DNA from: Trichosphaerium sp. ATCC 40318
Taxonomy: Eukaryota > Discosea > Flabellinia > Trichosidae
Reading direction: 5' to 3'
Length of the DNA: 64,000 nucleotides
Assembly (NCBI GenBank): GCA_038496445.1
Contig: JALMLS010000488.1
Coordinates: forward strand, 186,001 to 250,000
Of the stretch, positions 11,956 to 22,928 are shown piece by piece. Position 1 is the stretch's first letter, and every line of letters begins with the position of its first letter. The position numbers and the translations under genes are program-made. A model generated the notes under the pieces. That model saw nothing but the letters and a program-made list of their open reading frames with translations, made no database searches and was not told the DNA's origin.

Positions 11956-12330
11956 ACTTTAGTTTGGAAATGGCAAGGAGACTGCCTTATAGCAGCAACA
12001 ATCTAACGATAAATTGAGTGATCTAGAGACATGACTTAACACTTTGCGCGTTGCAGATTAAGATGCAAAAAATCGGCTATTCTTGCTGAACATTTACATT
12101 ACACAACAAAAGACTGCGCCAGTTTATTGTGTGCGTGTGTAAAAAAATGTAAGTGGAAAATCGATTGCTCTATTCTATGTGGCAATTCAAACACGTGACT
12201 TTATTTATTAACATTTGCAGTCAGTACTCACATAGTTATATTCCAAGCAACCAATCATAAGGTGAGTAAGTGTTTATCTAGTTTGACTCTATGACATTAT
12301 AAGTTTGTGTTCTGAAAGAGTTTGGCCGTC
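11956..12330. other. Intergenic region
   Basis: Between the start of the HCNGP gene and the end of the next minus-strand gene. Contains CACGTG at 12192-12197 and AT-rich sequence that could be the HCNGP promoter. Nothing else identified. Confidence 0.45.
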
Positions 12331-13176
12331 TTACCCCTTTCTCCATGATTCTTTTCTGGAGTCCCAAGCTTTTTCAATTTTTGTTCTATCCAGCGTAGGC
12401 ACCAGATTTCTTCTCACTTCGCCAATTATTTGAAGTCTTTTAACAGTGGCTTCAATGATTGGAAAATCAAAGGCTGTCAATACACTTAGATCACCGTATT
12501 TTGATTCAGGGTTTCGCATAAGACATTGAAGTATAGTTCCATCGCAAAAATAGTGGAACAAAGCAGTACCGATTGCTGCATTTAGGTTAAAATACATATT
12601 TTTTTGGATACAATTTTCACATACGTGTGAGTGGCCGTTCAGGACCTCCAAGAGAACATTTACGCAATGCTTCATAATGAGCAAGCTCGTAAAGAAGAGA
12701 ACCATATCCTTTTCGTTGAAATGGTGGTACAATGACAAGGATGGACATCCAGCAACCGTTGGTACTTTGAAGCTCCTATAACAGTTCATTGTTAGTACTA
12801 CAGTATAAGTTGCTTCCTTGTTTCGTACTCTCGAATAGTATCCCACAAAATGCCCATCTTTATATGCAAGTGTGTACTCAAACAAAAGTACATTGACTGC
12901 AATCATCTTGTAATGGACGAACAGTTTGGCAAAAGGAACAAGGCGGTCGCAGAAAGCTGTATCATCTGAGCCAGTCAACCTTAATAGAACAAGACCTCTA
13001 TTGTTATAAATCTCCTTGACCTTCTTAGGGCGGCAATCGACAATATGAGGATGTACACCCTCTCTAAAACATAGTTCGCATATTTCAAGTTCGTGCAAGT
13101 TTTCGTCGTATGAGCTTTGGAACATGGTTTCAAAAGTATTTCCTCCAAAGTGTACAACTTTTTGAGAAGTCATTTT
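12331..13176 (-). CDS. Hypothetical protein, Cys-containing, about 280 aa
   Basis: Long open frame ending at 12331. I prefer the ATG at 13176 (MTSQKVVHFGGNTFETMF); an in-frame ATG at 13284 would add a hydrophobic leader that looks like 5' non-coding or intron sequence. Features: a CELCFREGVH motif and a second pair CENCIQ that might together bind zinc, and YTLAYKDGHFVGYYSRVRN, a beta-hairpin-like segment. The C-terminus is basic. No intron is needed inside the frame, which is unusual for this window. No family recognised. Confidence 0.6.
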   Translation of the reverse strand, partial: KMTSQKVVHFGGNTFETMFQSSYDENLHELEICELCFREGVHPHIVDCRPKKVKEIYNNRGLVLLRLTGSDDTAFCDRLVPFAKLFVHYKMIAVNVLLFEYTLAYKDGHFVGYYSRVRNKEATYTVVLTMNCYRSFKVPTVAGCPSLSLYHHFNEKDMVLFFTSLLIMKHCVNVLLEVLNGHSHVCENCIQKNMYFNLNAAIGTALFHYFCDGTILQCLMRNPESKYGDLSVLTAFDFPIIEATVKRLQIIGEVRRNLVPTLDRTKIEKAWDSRKESWRKG

Positions 13177-13551
13177 TAAACCGAAGAAGAATGAATAAAA
13201 CAAGAAAGTCCAAACCTGTATAAACTGGATTAGTGGTTTTGACTCATACATAAACAGCATTTCTAGCTTTATGGAGAAACACATTTAAAACTACCTGACA
13301 CAGTACTTTGTGCTACACAAAATCGAATCTGCAATTTGCTGATGAAGAAAGGCTTTTGTGTTTAGTATGGACCGTTTTAGGTGCAAAGGGTTTATTTTAA
13401 CCTCACCTGCCTAATAATAACTCTTTCAAACTGAGGAGAAGGTGCCAGATGTATTAACTGTTATAATTTATGTCAATTAATCTTTGACCTTGGTTTGACC
13501 TTTGTCTCCAAACGAGCGCGAACTATGAACATACCTGGTACATGATTTGCA
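13177..13551. other. Divergent intergenic region
   Basis: Separates a minus-strand gene from the plus-strand LSm gene; probably carries both promoters. No motif stands out. Confidence 0.4.
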
Positions 13552-14145
13552 ATGGATGAGCGGAGTGATACGCCCACTGTAACGTCTGTGCTAGTAGCGT
13601 TGAAGGGCTATGCTGTTGAACTGGAATTACGACAAAATGTCACTGTTAGGGTACGTACGTTAATAAAACCATAAATTAAATAGCTCAGGGCGTGTTGGAT
13701 GTGGTGACAGATGAACAAAGGTAATCTTGCCCTAAAGTAGTCATAACATCTCTGTATAGCTTCTTTTTGCGTAATGCAACTTACACAAGCCATCGTGTGC
13801 GTAATTAAATCAACTAATTAACCAATAACTCCAAAAAGCTACACAAGACATTTCGCTACGAAGAACTATACGTCAGTGGTAGAAACGTCAAAACAATTTT
13901 GTTCCCTACACTGGATGGCGAAAAACTACTCTACAACGTTGGAACCTACGTACGACGCTTAAATGACATACGTATGTGCCATTCTGACAAACTGAGACTA
14001 GATTCACCACATGGACACGCTTGTTAAACGTAACATACTAAAGACGTCATCTCTGAATTCTATTATCGTACGTTAAAAGCGTGCTGAACGTAACTGATTC
14101 TTCACAGAGAAAAAAAGAGGACAAAAAGGAATCTACTTGAAATGA
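13552..14145 (+). CDS. LSm/Sm-fold protein, LSm10-like
   Basis: Assembled from five exons. Exon 1 (13552) gives VLVALKGYAVELELRQNVTV; exon 2 GVLDVVTDEQ; exon 3 (about 13740-13790) SFFLRNATYTSHR; exon 4 starts LHKTFRYEELYVSGRNVKTI; and a last exon ending at TGA 14143-14145 adds a basic tail. This gives Sm1 (G-x-x-V-x-[VL]-x-L-R-x-N...G-x-L) and Sm2 (LYV-x-GRNVKTI) in the right order. The Sm2 form L-[FY]-V-[TS]-GRN-V is closest to LSm10/SmD1-type proteins. Total about 110 aa. A role in an Sm-type ring on a small RNA is expected; if truly LSm10 it would act with U7-type snRNA in histone mRNA processing. Confidence 0.7.
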
Positions 14146-14509
14146 GAACTCATCAAGGCGTCTAGTGGATTAAAAGGTTGTTGTTAAATAAGGAGATCAT
14201 GGAGTATTATTTTACGGTTCTCAAAGACGTTTCGAACCATATGGTTTTGTGCACCCGAGCATTCCTTGTCAGTTAATGTAAATTATAGCTTATACACCTG
14301 TGAAGTTCTTCAGTATGTTTGTATCGATCACAAACAAGCTGCAAAAAAAAGACAGCACTATTTCCAAATTTCACGTGAAACTTAAGTAAACAACCCTTAA
14401 TCATAGCTGTATTACCGATTATATTAAACAGTTACCTTTGTTTGTAGTCACAACAACGGCTACTTTGTTACGCGCGAAAAATACAGAAAAGATTGCGGAG
14501 GTAGCTTAC
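14146..14509. other. Intergenic region or 5' end of the RhoGEF gene
   Basis: No convincing exon. Contains CACGTG at 14372-14377. An upstream first exon of the RhoGEF could lie here, because the frame is open upstream of ATG 14510 but lacks another ATG. Confidence 0.4.
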
Positions 14510-17269
14510 ATGAGCTCTGCAAAGCGCAAGTCGCAAGCAAAACAGTCAAAACACAAACAGAAACGTCATAAATACAAATATTCTACTAGTCCTCGACGAA
14601 ACTACAAGATACGCGATGAGGTAGTAAAGGAGATACTTGAGGTAGGTTTCTGTTTTTATGTCAAACTCCTCGCGTCAGATCGCAGTAACTCTTTTGTAGA
14701 GCGAAAAAACTTATATTGGAAACCTCCAAAAGCTTGTAGACGTACGTAGCACCAAATTTATCAAACAAATTTCCTAAATGCAACTCTTCGACATGCGTAA
14801 GAGTACCTGTTAGCGTCAACGCCGTGTTTTATAACTATAGAGCTTTAAACTGACGTCCGTTACAGGAGTATGTCATCCCTACTAAATCAGAACCAAAAAA
14901 CGAATGGACAACAGTGTTTGCAAGTGTAGAGGGACTACTAGGGTTAAACAAAAGACTTTTGGTTTCCTTAAAAAAGAAAATGCAGCACTGGCACAGTGCA
15001 AAGACAACCATGGGTGATGTATTCATAGAGATTGTGCGTTTAGACGGGTTTTTAACGAAACTTTGCTGAACTTGTAGACTAAACGACTAAGAAAACGCTT
15101 TTTTTGTACTTTTCACTCCGTTTTAGGTTATAAACCTACCAGTTAACCTTGAAAATTTTTCTATTGCGGAGTATTTTAATTACACCCATTTTTCTTTTTT
15201 AACGACGTTATAATTGACAAAAAGAGGTATATTTAGAGCCCGTATTTTAAATTGTACAGTGTTTTCTGCACACAGTATACAACCGTTCAGGATATGATGT
15301 ATAATAAGGAGAGTAGTGCAAGGCTTAAGTCTTTTTTTCGCGTACGTTTATAACTGCTGTTTTTTTACACGTGCAATTGCATTTAGGAAAGTTTTTTCTC
15401 TTTTTTTTTTTGTTGAAACAACCTTTGGTTTACTCCTTTCAAATGGCGTTTTTTTACCCGGTGTGCTTATGGTATTTTAGCGTTGTCAGTTAGGGCCTGA
15501 CTCACAGCAATTACAAAGTCTAATGATACAACCAGTACAGCGTGTAAGAGTTTTTTTTATTTTTATGTACACTTTTGGATTTTGTGTGTAGTTTGATGTT
15601 TGACCCCTCTTAGGTACCGCGGTATGTACTGTTATTAGAAAAATTATGGAAGCATACACCCAGAGAACATCCAGACAATATATTACTAGGGGATGCCCTA
15701 GATCAATGTAAGAAAGTAGCTGTACATATAAATGCGGTAATAGAAGGATCGCATCAGCTAGAAGTTGTACTAAGGCTAAAGAAAAGATTTGATTCATCTG
15801 TAGATGTACGTCAAACTGAACTTGTTTTTCTATGCAATAGTATCACTTATTGTTCTATCATTTAGATGTTAGGCGAGCTTATTCGTCCTCAAACAAAGCT
15901 GTTACACGAGGGACCTCTAAAAATTCGGGGATACAAATTAGAAGAAGGTTCGTTTCTGTGTTACACAACCTCACTGGTCTTTTTTACCTTTGAGTTGATC
16001 TGTAGTCTTACTTTGTTACAATAGATGAGATTGGTAAAGTCACTCTTGAAGGGTTCTTACTTACGCATACGTTTATTGTTGCGTCTCAAGAACTTAGTAC
16101 TGGTGTTCTTTCAGTTGAACAATTTTATGATCTTGAATCTCTTTGGGTTATGCCTAGCGAACATGGTACTGTTTTTATTATTATTTATTTTACTCCTATT
16201 GGCCTAGTATGTTTGGTGTACTTAATATCTATTGTTTAGGTGATAAATATTTCAATCTTGTTAGTCCACGTGGGAGTATGGTAGTTAATGCTAAAAATAA
16301 AAGAAATTCTGATATGTGGCAAGATAAATTATGTGATGCCATTGATTTTTTGACCAGTACACAGACTAGAGTACAACGTACGATGCCCTGAACTTCTCTT
16401 TAAATTGCTATTTTGATTATTAACTGGTGTATAAAGGGATACGTGGAGATATAACTCTACAATCTCATAAAGGACAACCTTGGTGTGAGTTAACGAGGCC
16501 TACTTATTGTGAGCGTGTTAGCGTCAAAGATTATAAGGAAGAAGCTTTGACGTTTACGTATATTGAATTAAAGAGACATATTGCACAGTATAAGCAACTA
16601 AGCTTAAAGGTAACAGTGCAAACAACTTTTTTTTTCCTTTTTTTTTTTTTTTTTTTTGGCGTTTCTTCTAACCTCTTTTTGTAGAAACAGGTGTCGCCAC
16701 GATCTATGATGTACTCTGTAAGAAGAGTCGCAAGAAGCTCTTTGAATCTTCCAACACAACCCAAACAACCTAGAAAACGAGCAGCTTCTATTTCTTTGAA
16801 CATTATACCTGCTCAAGAACATCAACAAAAAAAGTACAAAAGAATAGTTTCGGCTAGAGGAAAACCAACGAAACGTGAAGAAAAACAGCTTCGGTCTTCA
16901 TTAAAAGTACCTCAGCAGACGTGGTTTGATACTAGTACAATAGAGCATCTTGAAGAGCATGTACAAGATTTACATCACCGCATAGAGGCTCTATATAGTA
17001 AGTCCTCGTGACCAAACCAAAAACTCCAAAGCACATGCATACGTCTCACCCCAACAAGTTGTTTGATAGACAAAAAATAAGGAGAATGAAGATTATTGTT
17101 AGTAGTGCATCTAGCCACCATGGTATTCGCTCAAAGTTAGCATCATCGACAACGACAAGCTTTATATCAGCGCCAGCTTGGCTCTATGTCATCTTGTTCC
17201 TCTACAAAGAAGAGGAGTAGGTGTAATTCTTCGACGACTGTGAAACGTGATAGAGGGCGTTTATCTTAG
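14510..17269 (+). CDS. DH-PH Rho guanine nucleotide exchange factor
   Basis: Multi-exon gene with a basic N-terminus (SSAKRKSQAKQSKHKQKRHK). The DH domain starts RDEVVKEILE + EKTYIGNLQKLVD + EYVIPTKSEPKNEW, then VFASVEGLLGLNKRLLVSLK (CR1), and later QSLMIQPVQR (15510-15547) joined to VPRYVLLLEKLWKHTPREH, the conserved CR3 helix that contacts the GTPase. A PH domain follows (KLLHEGPLKIRGYKLEE, near 15897-15945; TLEGFLLTHTFIVASQ; SPRGSMVVNAKNKRNSDMW). A second, less clear stretch (GDITLQSHKGQPWCEL) and a long basic tail with a C-terminal coiled coil (TIEHLEEHVQDLHHRIEALY) end the protein. The tail may stop at 17011 or continue through a spliced exon to TAG 17267-17269. It would activate a Rho/Rac/Cdc42-type GTPase. 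Confidence 0.85.
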
Positions 17270-17728
17270 ATAAAGCTGCAGGGGAATTTTCTTTATGAAG
17301 AAGGCAAAGTATATGTGTTAATTGTAGAGTTTGTCTGTTGCTATACTAAATGCAACTTGTATGTACTGTACAAAAGTTTGTAAATAATTATTGTTAAAAA
17401 TGATTTCTTACGTAGTTGGTTACTGATTGTTGTAACATCAAGGGATTTGTTTGTGGGTTAACATAGTGTTTCTGTTTAAATCTAGAATGAAAGTAATTTC
17501 GAGTGTACCAGGAGGAACAGATGAATCACGTGGTAATGAGATTGTTATTTGTTGGTAAAAACATCAAACAGTTGCTGTATGTACACTGAAAAGCTATCAT
17601 GAATTAACTAAATATTACAGAACTTGAAAACGTCAGGAACGTTGTAGATTTGTTGTTAGCACTCAAGGTTTTATTTCTACATAGATTGTGTCTTCTATTT
17701 AAGAATCACTGGGTGTGACACTTCCTTC
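17270..17728. other. Convergent intergenic region
   Basis: Between the RhoGEF and the first VWA receptor. A short ATG frame (near 17488) could be spliced to a downstream frame (17620-17700), but nothing supports it as a gene. CACGTG at 17527-17532. Confidence 0.35.
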
Positions 17729-20700
17729 CTAGTCAGCTTTCGCAGGAATGGCCTCATTATCAGTTTCTTTTCCTTCTGTTTCATCTTTTGGTGTAGTGTC
17801 TTGGTCCGAAGAGTCTGAAACAACATCAGAATCACTTGATGTGATACTTTCTTCATTGTCGGTATCTGTCCCAGGAATAGCATCATAGGCAGTTGCTTCA
17901 TCATCTTTTGGTTTAACGTCTACAAAGTTCTCTTGGTCCGAGGATTGTGAAACATCATCAATAGTGCCTGAACTAGCGCTTTCCGTCGTATCACTATCAG
18001 CATCTTTACCAGGAATCGTACCATAGGCAGTTTCTTTCATATCTTGTTCTTTGATACTGTCTGTTAATTAATAAGGTTAACTACTGTCACGTGCCTTTAT
18101 CGCTTTTAAGTACTTCACTTGGGTGGTTGTGTGCTGAGTCTTTCATTGCCTGTGATAAGTCATGAGGTACAGCGGTGTATACTGTATCTTTGTTTTCATT
18201 TTGTGGTGAACTTGTTTCTTTCATTTCCACAACTTCTGATGCTTCAATACCAGTAACACTTGTTTTAGAAGTAATGTCACTCGGATTAATACTTGTTTTA
18301 GGTTTCTTTGATTTTCGCCAAGAGACTAGTATGCCAATAACCAGTATAATCAGCAGAATAACCAAAATAAACAAAAACAAGGATACGTAGAACCATGCAG
18401 AAAGACCTACAAGCCAAAGATTAATAAACAGGTTAACTAATCATATAATTTAAGCACCTCGTTCATCAGAGTTCATATCTTTATTGTCTGAAGACAGCAT
18501 TGGAGCATCAGAGGTTTGATTGACTTGTAAGGTAAGTAATAAGAACGTGGATATGTATTCAGAGTACCAGTTGGAATAGTTGTTGTAGTTGGTGGAATAG
18601 TTGTTGGTGGCGGAACAGTTGTTGGTGGTGGAATAGGAGCAGTACTTTGAAAACAAGATGCTAAAGGTTCATAGATACATTCAGGAGCTAGTTGCGCCAC
18701 ATTTCCATAAGTTACATCAGTGTAAAACCAACTTTGGTTGCTTGGTATTTCTGTACAATCAGGTTTTTGTTCTTCACAAATCTACGTAATACAATCAATA
18801 AATAAGATGAAAAGAACCTTTAAAAACGGCATCTTCAGTTAACATAGTTTAGTTAGTTGAATTTTCGTACAGTATTCAGAGACACTTCCTGGCACCCTGG
18901 AGCAAGGCCAGGGGTCCGATCAGTAAGAGAGCTATTGCAAAACTGTATCCGATCTGGAAGATACATGTCACATTCAAAAAACATTGAACCTGGAACACGA
19001 TTATGTTTCACACATCCCAAATCACAATCACAGAAGTTTGTTGTACAAATATCATCATCTTGCTGACAATCATCTTGTGTACAGTTACATATATTGTTTA
19101 CAGATTTGCAGAGTGCTGCATTTGGTCTACATTCGTCATCTACACTCTTTAGCACATAGTGGGCTGTAGCAATAACGTACCAAAGATTGGACCTAGTGGC
19201 AATGATGCAGGATCACATTCTTCTGTTTCTCTATTTGGACCTAATGAATTTGTTAGTGATCCATAGTCATGGTTTGTGGGCTTACATATTTGGGTAAATT
19301 CACCTTCAGATGATCGACAAATTGGATGTTTTGAATGCATGCATCCAATGCTTGATGATACGAATTTGTCTTCAGTGCAAATGTTGTAATCATTACATTC
19401 AAAAGGTTCTGGGCACACACATTCTAAATCACAAGTACACACTCCTTTGCATTGAGGACCACAAGGTGTTGTTAGGTGTTCTAAACAATATCATCATTAA
19501 ACAACAAAGGGTATTGAGTCATTACCTGGACATAGAAGAGGCCTTGTTATCTCATTTGTGTTTGTACTGTTGCCTGGAATTGGTGTATATTGATCGTATC
19601 CGCTAATGACAGGATCATGTCCAAAGAACATCTCGATGATTGAAACGTTCTGGCAAATACATGAGTATAAAACAATAATTACTGTGTGCTTTCGAATTTT
19701 ACCATTGCCATTAGTTCATCTAATATAGTTTGTAGGTCACTCGCATCACCAATACAGTCATTGCTATCTCCATGTGTATTTACAATGATTGTTTTTTTAT
19801 TTCGATTGGGTCTACCAAGCAATTCAAAGTGTTGTTTTGTGCCTTGGAGACCTAAAGCATTGCGTCAAGGTAATGATAACTCTATAAACGCTAAGCACCT
19901 GTTGCAAGCGATTGACAACCAGCAAAAGTATTCAAAGTACGGATTGAAGATAGTTCGTCAATAAACTTTGTTTTGTTTCTTGAGCTGAGAGGTATCACAG
20001 GATGACCTTGATTGCGATACAACACAACACCTGATCGGAATCCAAACTCTCCAAACTTCAACGGTTGTACTGTGTCATGAATGAAATCAAAGTATTCATC
20101 CCAGTTGTACATTGTACAACATTCATCAATTGATTCTCGTTCATACAATCCAAAAGTACCATTTCCATTATCCTCACAAATAGAAGATCCTAAAACACAC
20201 CTCAGATTGATGACATAGTAATAATTGACTGACCTGTTCTTGAGCATTCAGAAGTATCATTATTGAAGATATTTCCAACGCTTGATGATGCATCAACCAC
20301 TAAACAAACAAGTAAGAGAAGAATCATTTTCGCACAACAAACAACAAGTAGTACAGAAAATTAAATCAACATTATCAACACAAAGAGATGTCTCACTACA
20401 TGGTGAAGGAAATTCGATTGGCTCGATAAATTGTCTACGCAATGGTGTAAGGCTTTCGGGAGGTAATTCCAAAATAGTCCCATCATAATACAATACTCTA
20501 AAGAAGAATAAGTGGAACCAAACTCTTAAAAAAAAAACGGTGGTACCGAGCAAGTCTGTTGTCTTCTTGTGCATAGTATACTTTGTGAATATCAAACAAT
20601 GTTCCTGCTGCGCCCTTAATAGCCTCTCGCTCTTCTATATTTCTAAATAATAGACAAGTCAAAAAGGAGAACTGCAACACAAACTTCCAAATGACATACG

Positions 20701-21617
20701 TAAGTACTATGAACGAGTTTCCAAGAGCATCTGTTTGTTTTATTTCTTCTGCAGTAACTAATTGACCAGTCCTATTAAACATAGATCCCAGGCTTGGTAT
20801 AGTAGTTGAAAATGTGCGCGTGTGACACATAGTATCACCACAGTTGTGTTGTTGGATAATAAAAGGCTACACATAAAGTAAAAAAACCCATATCCGTGAA
20901 CTATTGCTGGTGCAAATTTTTCTGACATTTCGTTTAAAACAGGACATTTTTTGGATAAGAGCATAAAATATCCAGTTTTCTAGGCGCCTATAATCTCTTA
21001 AACCCTTTTGTTGCGCTAAGAAACTGTAAGTTTTTGGCTGTTTACAGGACTTTGCCTAAGAAAACTCATAATTTTATGCTCTTATCCAACTTTTTTTTTT
21101 GAAGATAGATTTGCTTTTATACTTATAGTAGTTATCTGTGGGCGTAAGGTATTCATTAAAGACCTTAGACTAAATAAAAATATCCCTGTTTTAAACGAAA
21201 GTCTACATGCAGTATGTGAGGAAGTTGTGTTGCAGATGCAAGCAAGCCTTCTGGTTTTTTTTGAGAGGAAAGTTAGAATTATTAAGTTTATAAACGCACA
21301 TTATCAAGGCTCCAACGCTCAAAGATTGACGGTGAGTTTTCTGAATTGTCAGCAAAGAATATTTCAAAGCTCTGGACAAAGCTCTCGGTGTCTGTTATGT
21401 TAATTGTTGTCTTGAACTGGAAAATACCTACTCGAACGCGCTAAGGGGTGTAAGAGAGAAATCCACGCCAACTTTTTTTGATTCTTACTGTGTTATTGGT
21501 TCCTGATAGCAATGGCGCTACCACAGGTATACTAATAGACTCGCTGAGCAAGCTTGTATCTACTAATACGTATGTAGATAATAATACCAGAAGAACAATA
21601 CGCCCAACATCCCACAT
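17729..21617 (-). CDS. VWA-domain type I membrane protein, family copy 1
   Basis: Minus-strand multi-exon gene from MWDVGRIVLLVLLSTYVLVD (21617, signal peptide). An N-terminal module ends SIFERWSLDNVRL (about 21320). A VWA domain begins VDLIFLVDASSSVG once a GTACGA...TTAG intron is removed (DxSxS MIDAS) and continues LYERESIDECCTMYNWDEY and IIVNTHGDSNDCIGD. Two Cys-rich modules follow, then a short Pro/Thr stalk, a membrane span (FILVILLIILVIGILVSW, 18310-18380) and a cytoplasmic tail with VYTAVP, AYGTIP and AYDAIP. The most diverged copy: an intron carries an inverted-repeat element (20,928-21,200), and the tail stops at TAG after AIPAKAD, where the other copies continue with an acidic Ser-rich end. 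A surface adhesion or recognition role is inferred from the architecture. Confidence 0.75.
20928..21200. repeat. 273-bp nested inverted-repeat element in an intron
   Basis: Outer arms TTTCGTTTAAAACAGG (20928-20943) and its exact complement (21185-21200) enclose a second perfect 19-bp inverted pair, TTGGATAAGAGCATAAAAT (20951-20969) with 21071-21089, and a 10-bp palindrome TAGGCGCCTA near 20981. It lies in the intron between the N-terminal module exon and the next exon of receptor copy 1; the matching introns in the other copies are far shorter. It looks like a non-autonomous MITE-like insertion. No clear target-site duplication was seen and no coding capacity is present. Confidence 0.55.
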
Positions 21618-21831
21618 GGCTTGATGTTCGTTTTTTTTAATTTCAGCGAAGTACACGTGATTACTACAAAAATAAAACACAAACAGTTCGTTTTTGTGAG
21701 GTTAAGGAGGCTACATCTTTGGAATATTCAACAAAGACAGCCAGCCTTCTGAGATTAGCTTAACTTTCACGTGAGCTTACAAAAAAAGCAGAAGTTCAAC
21801 CAGTTCAACCACCGAACCAAGACATCACATA

Positions 21832-22829
21832 ATGACGCTTTATCTCGTTGTTTTCGCCGTTGTTGTGTTTTCTTTAGTAGACGCAATGCCCATTGCCACA
21901 GAGACACCTGAGTACGTAAAATTTGTTAGTCGAAGTAGTTCTGTCACATCTGACAGCGGTTCTCGCTTATCTAGACTCCCAGTAGCGTTTACCGCTAGTT
22001 TGATACAATATTACGCTCCAAATACATCTCACGTTGGTCCTTACCCTAAAACAAATGTCCCTCCGCCACCATACGTCGCTAGCAGGTTGACAACATATTA
22101 TGACTGGAGTAAAAAGTACGTTAAACAGAATCACTTTAAACGGTCGGCATTCGCTTACTTATTGATCTAGACGAATGATTGAGGACTATCTAGACTACTG
22201 CGTACCTATATGGGTCGCTGGATACAAGTGGAAGTGTAAATTCTTGAACGTTGATGGTAAGGACAATTTTCAGAAAAACCAGTTGTCACGTGATTTATAA
22301 ATTTTTTTTGTTAGGCCTAACGTATTTGATTACTTCTGATGATCGCCCAAGTTGGGTGGAAGGACCTTGTTGTGTGGTATGAAAAAGATTTCTTTCAGTG
22401 TATTAAACCCATAACTCTATCGTGACAATGTTATTAGTTCAGGGATCCATGGAATCCACCAGCTCCAGACTTTGTAAAGGTGAGTGCCTTATTTCGTTTG
22501 TTTTTCTGTGATTCTCATGAACTTTGTTTTAGGCTTTAAAGTATGGTGGTACTACTGATGTTGATGAACGTACTGTAGACTATTATGTGCTTGAAGGTGG
22601 TTTCTTTTATGGATACTACCGCGATACAGGAATGCCTGCTTTCTTCGATTTTTCTGGCATTGATGGACCTCCTATTCTTGAAGGTTATGCTACACAAAAC
22701 TACGCTTCTATTGATCCTACCCTTCCACCCGAGGAGGTTTGGACAATACCAGAATCGTGTAAACAATTAGCACCAAATTGTACAACAGGACCAAGTTTTC
22801 TCAACAAAAGAGGAATGTTTGGCCTGTAG
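21832..22829 (+). CDS. Secreted protein of unknown function
   Basis: Starts MTLYLVVFAVVVFSLVDAMP, a clear signal peptide. Exons continue after an intron starting GTACGT (about 22118): RMIEDYLDYCVPIWVAGYKW, LTYLITSDDRPSWVEGPCCV, DPWNPPAPDFVK, and the last exon with YYVLEGGFFYGYYRDTGMP and EEVWTIPESCKQLAPNC. Six or so Cys residues suggest disulfides; the CKQLAPNC ending is typical of small extracellular proteins. It lies between two minus-strand receptors of the VWA family. No recognised family. Confidence 0.65.
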
Positions 22830-22928
22830 TTCTTTGGAAGTTCAATAAATACATCAACCCATATTAGGACTTTTTCTGAATTACGTATTGTGAAGGATAG
22901 ATTCATTGGTTAATTTATTTCTTGTATC

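Noticed and set aside
16531-16828. Minus-strand ORFs with Lys runs
   Set aside because: Antisense of a poly-T intron in the RhoGEF gene.
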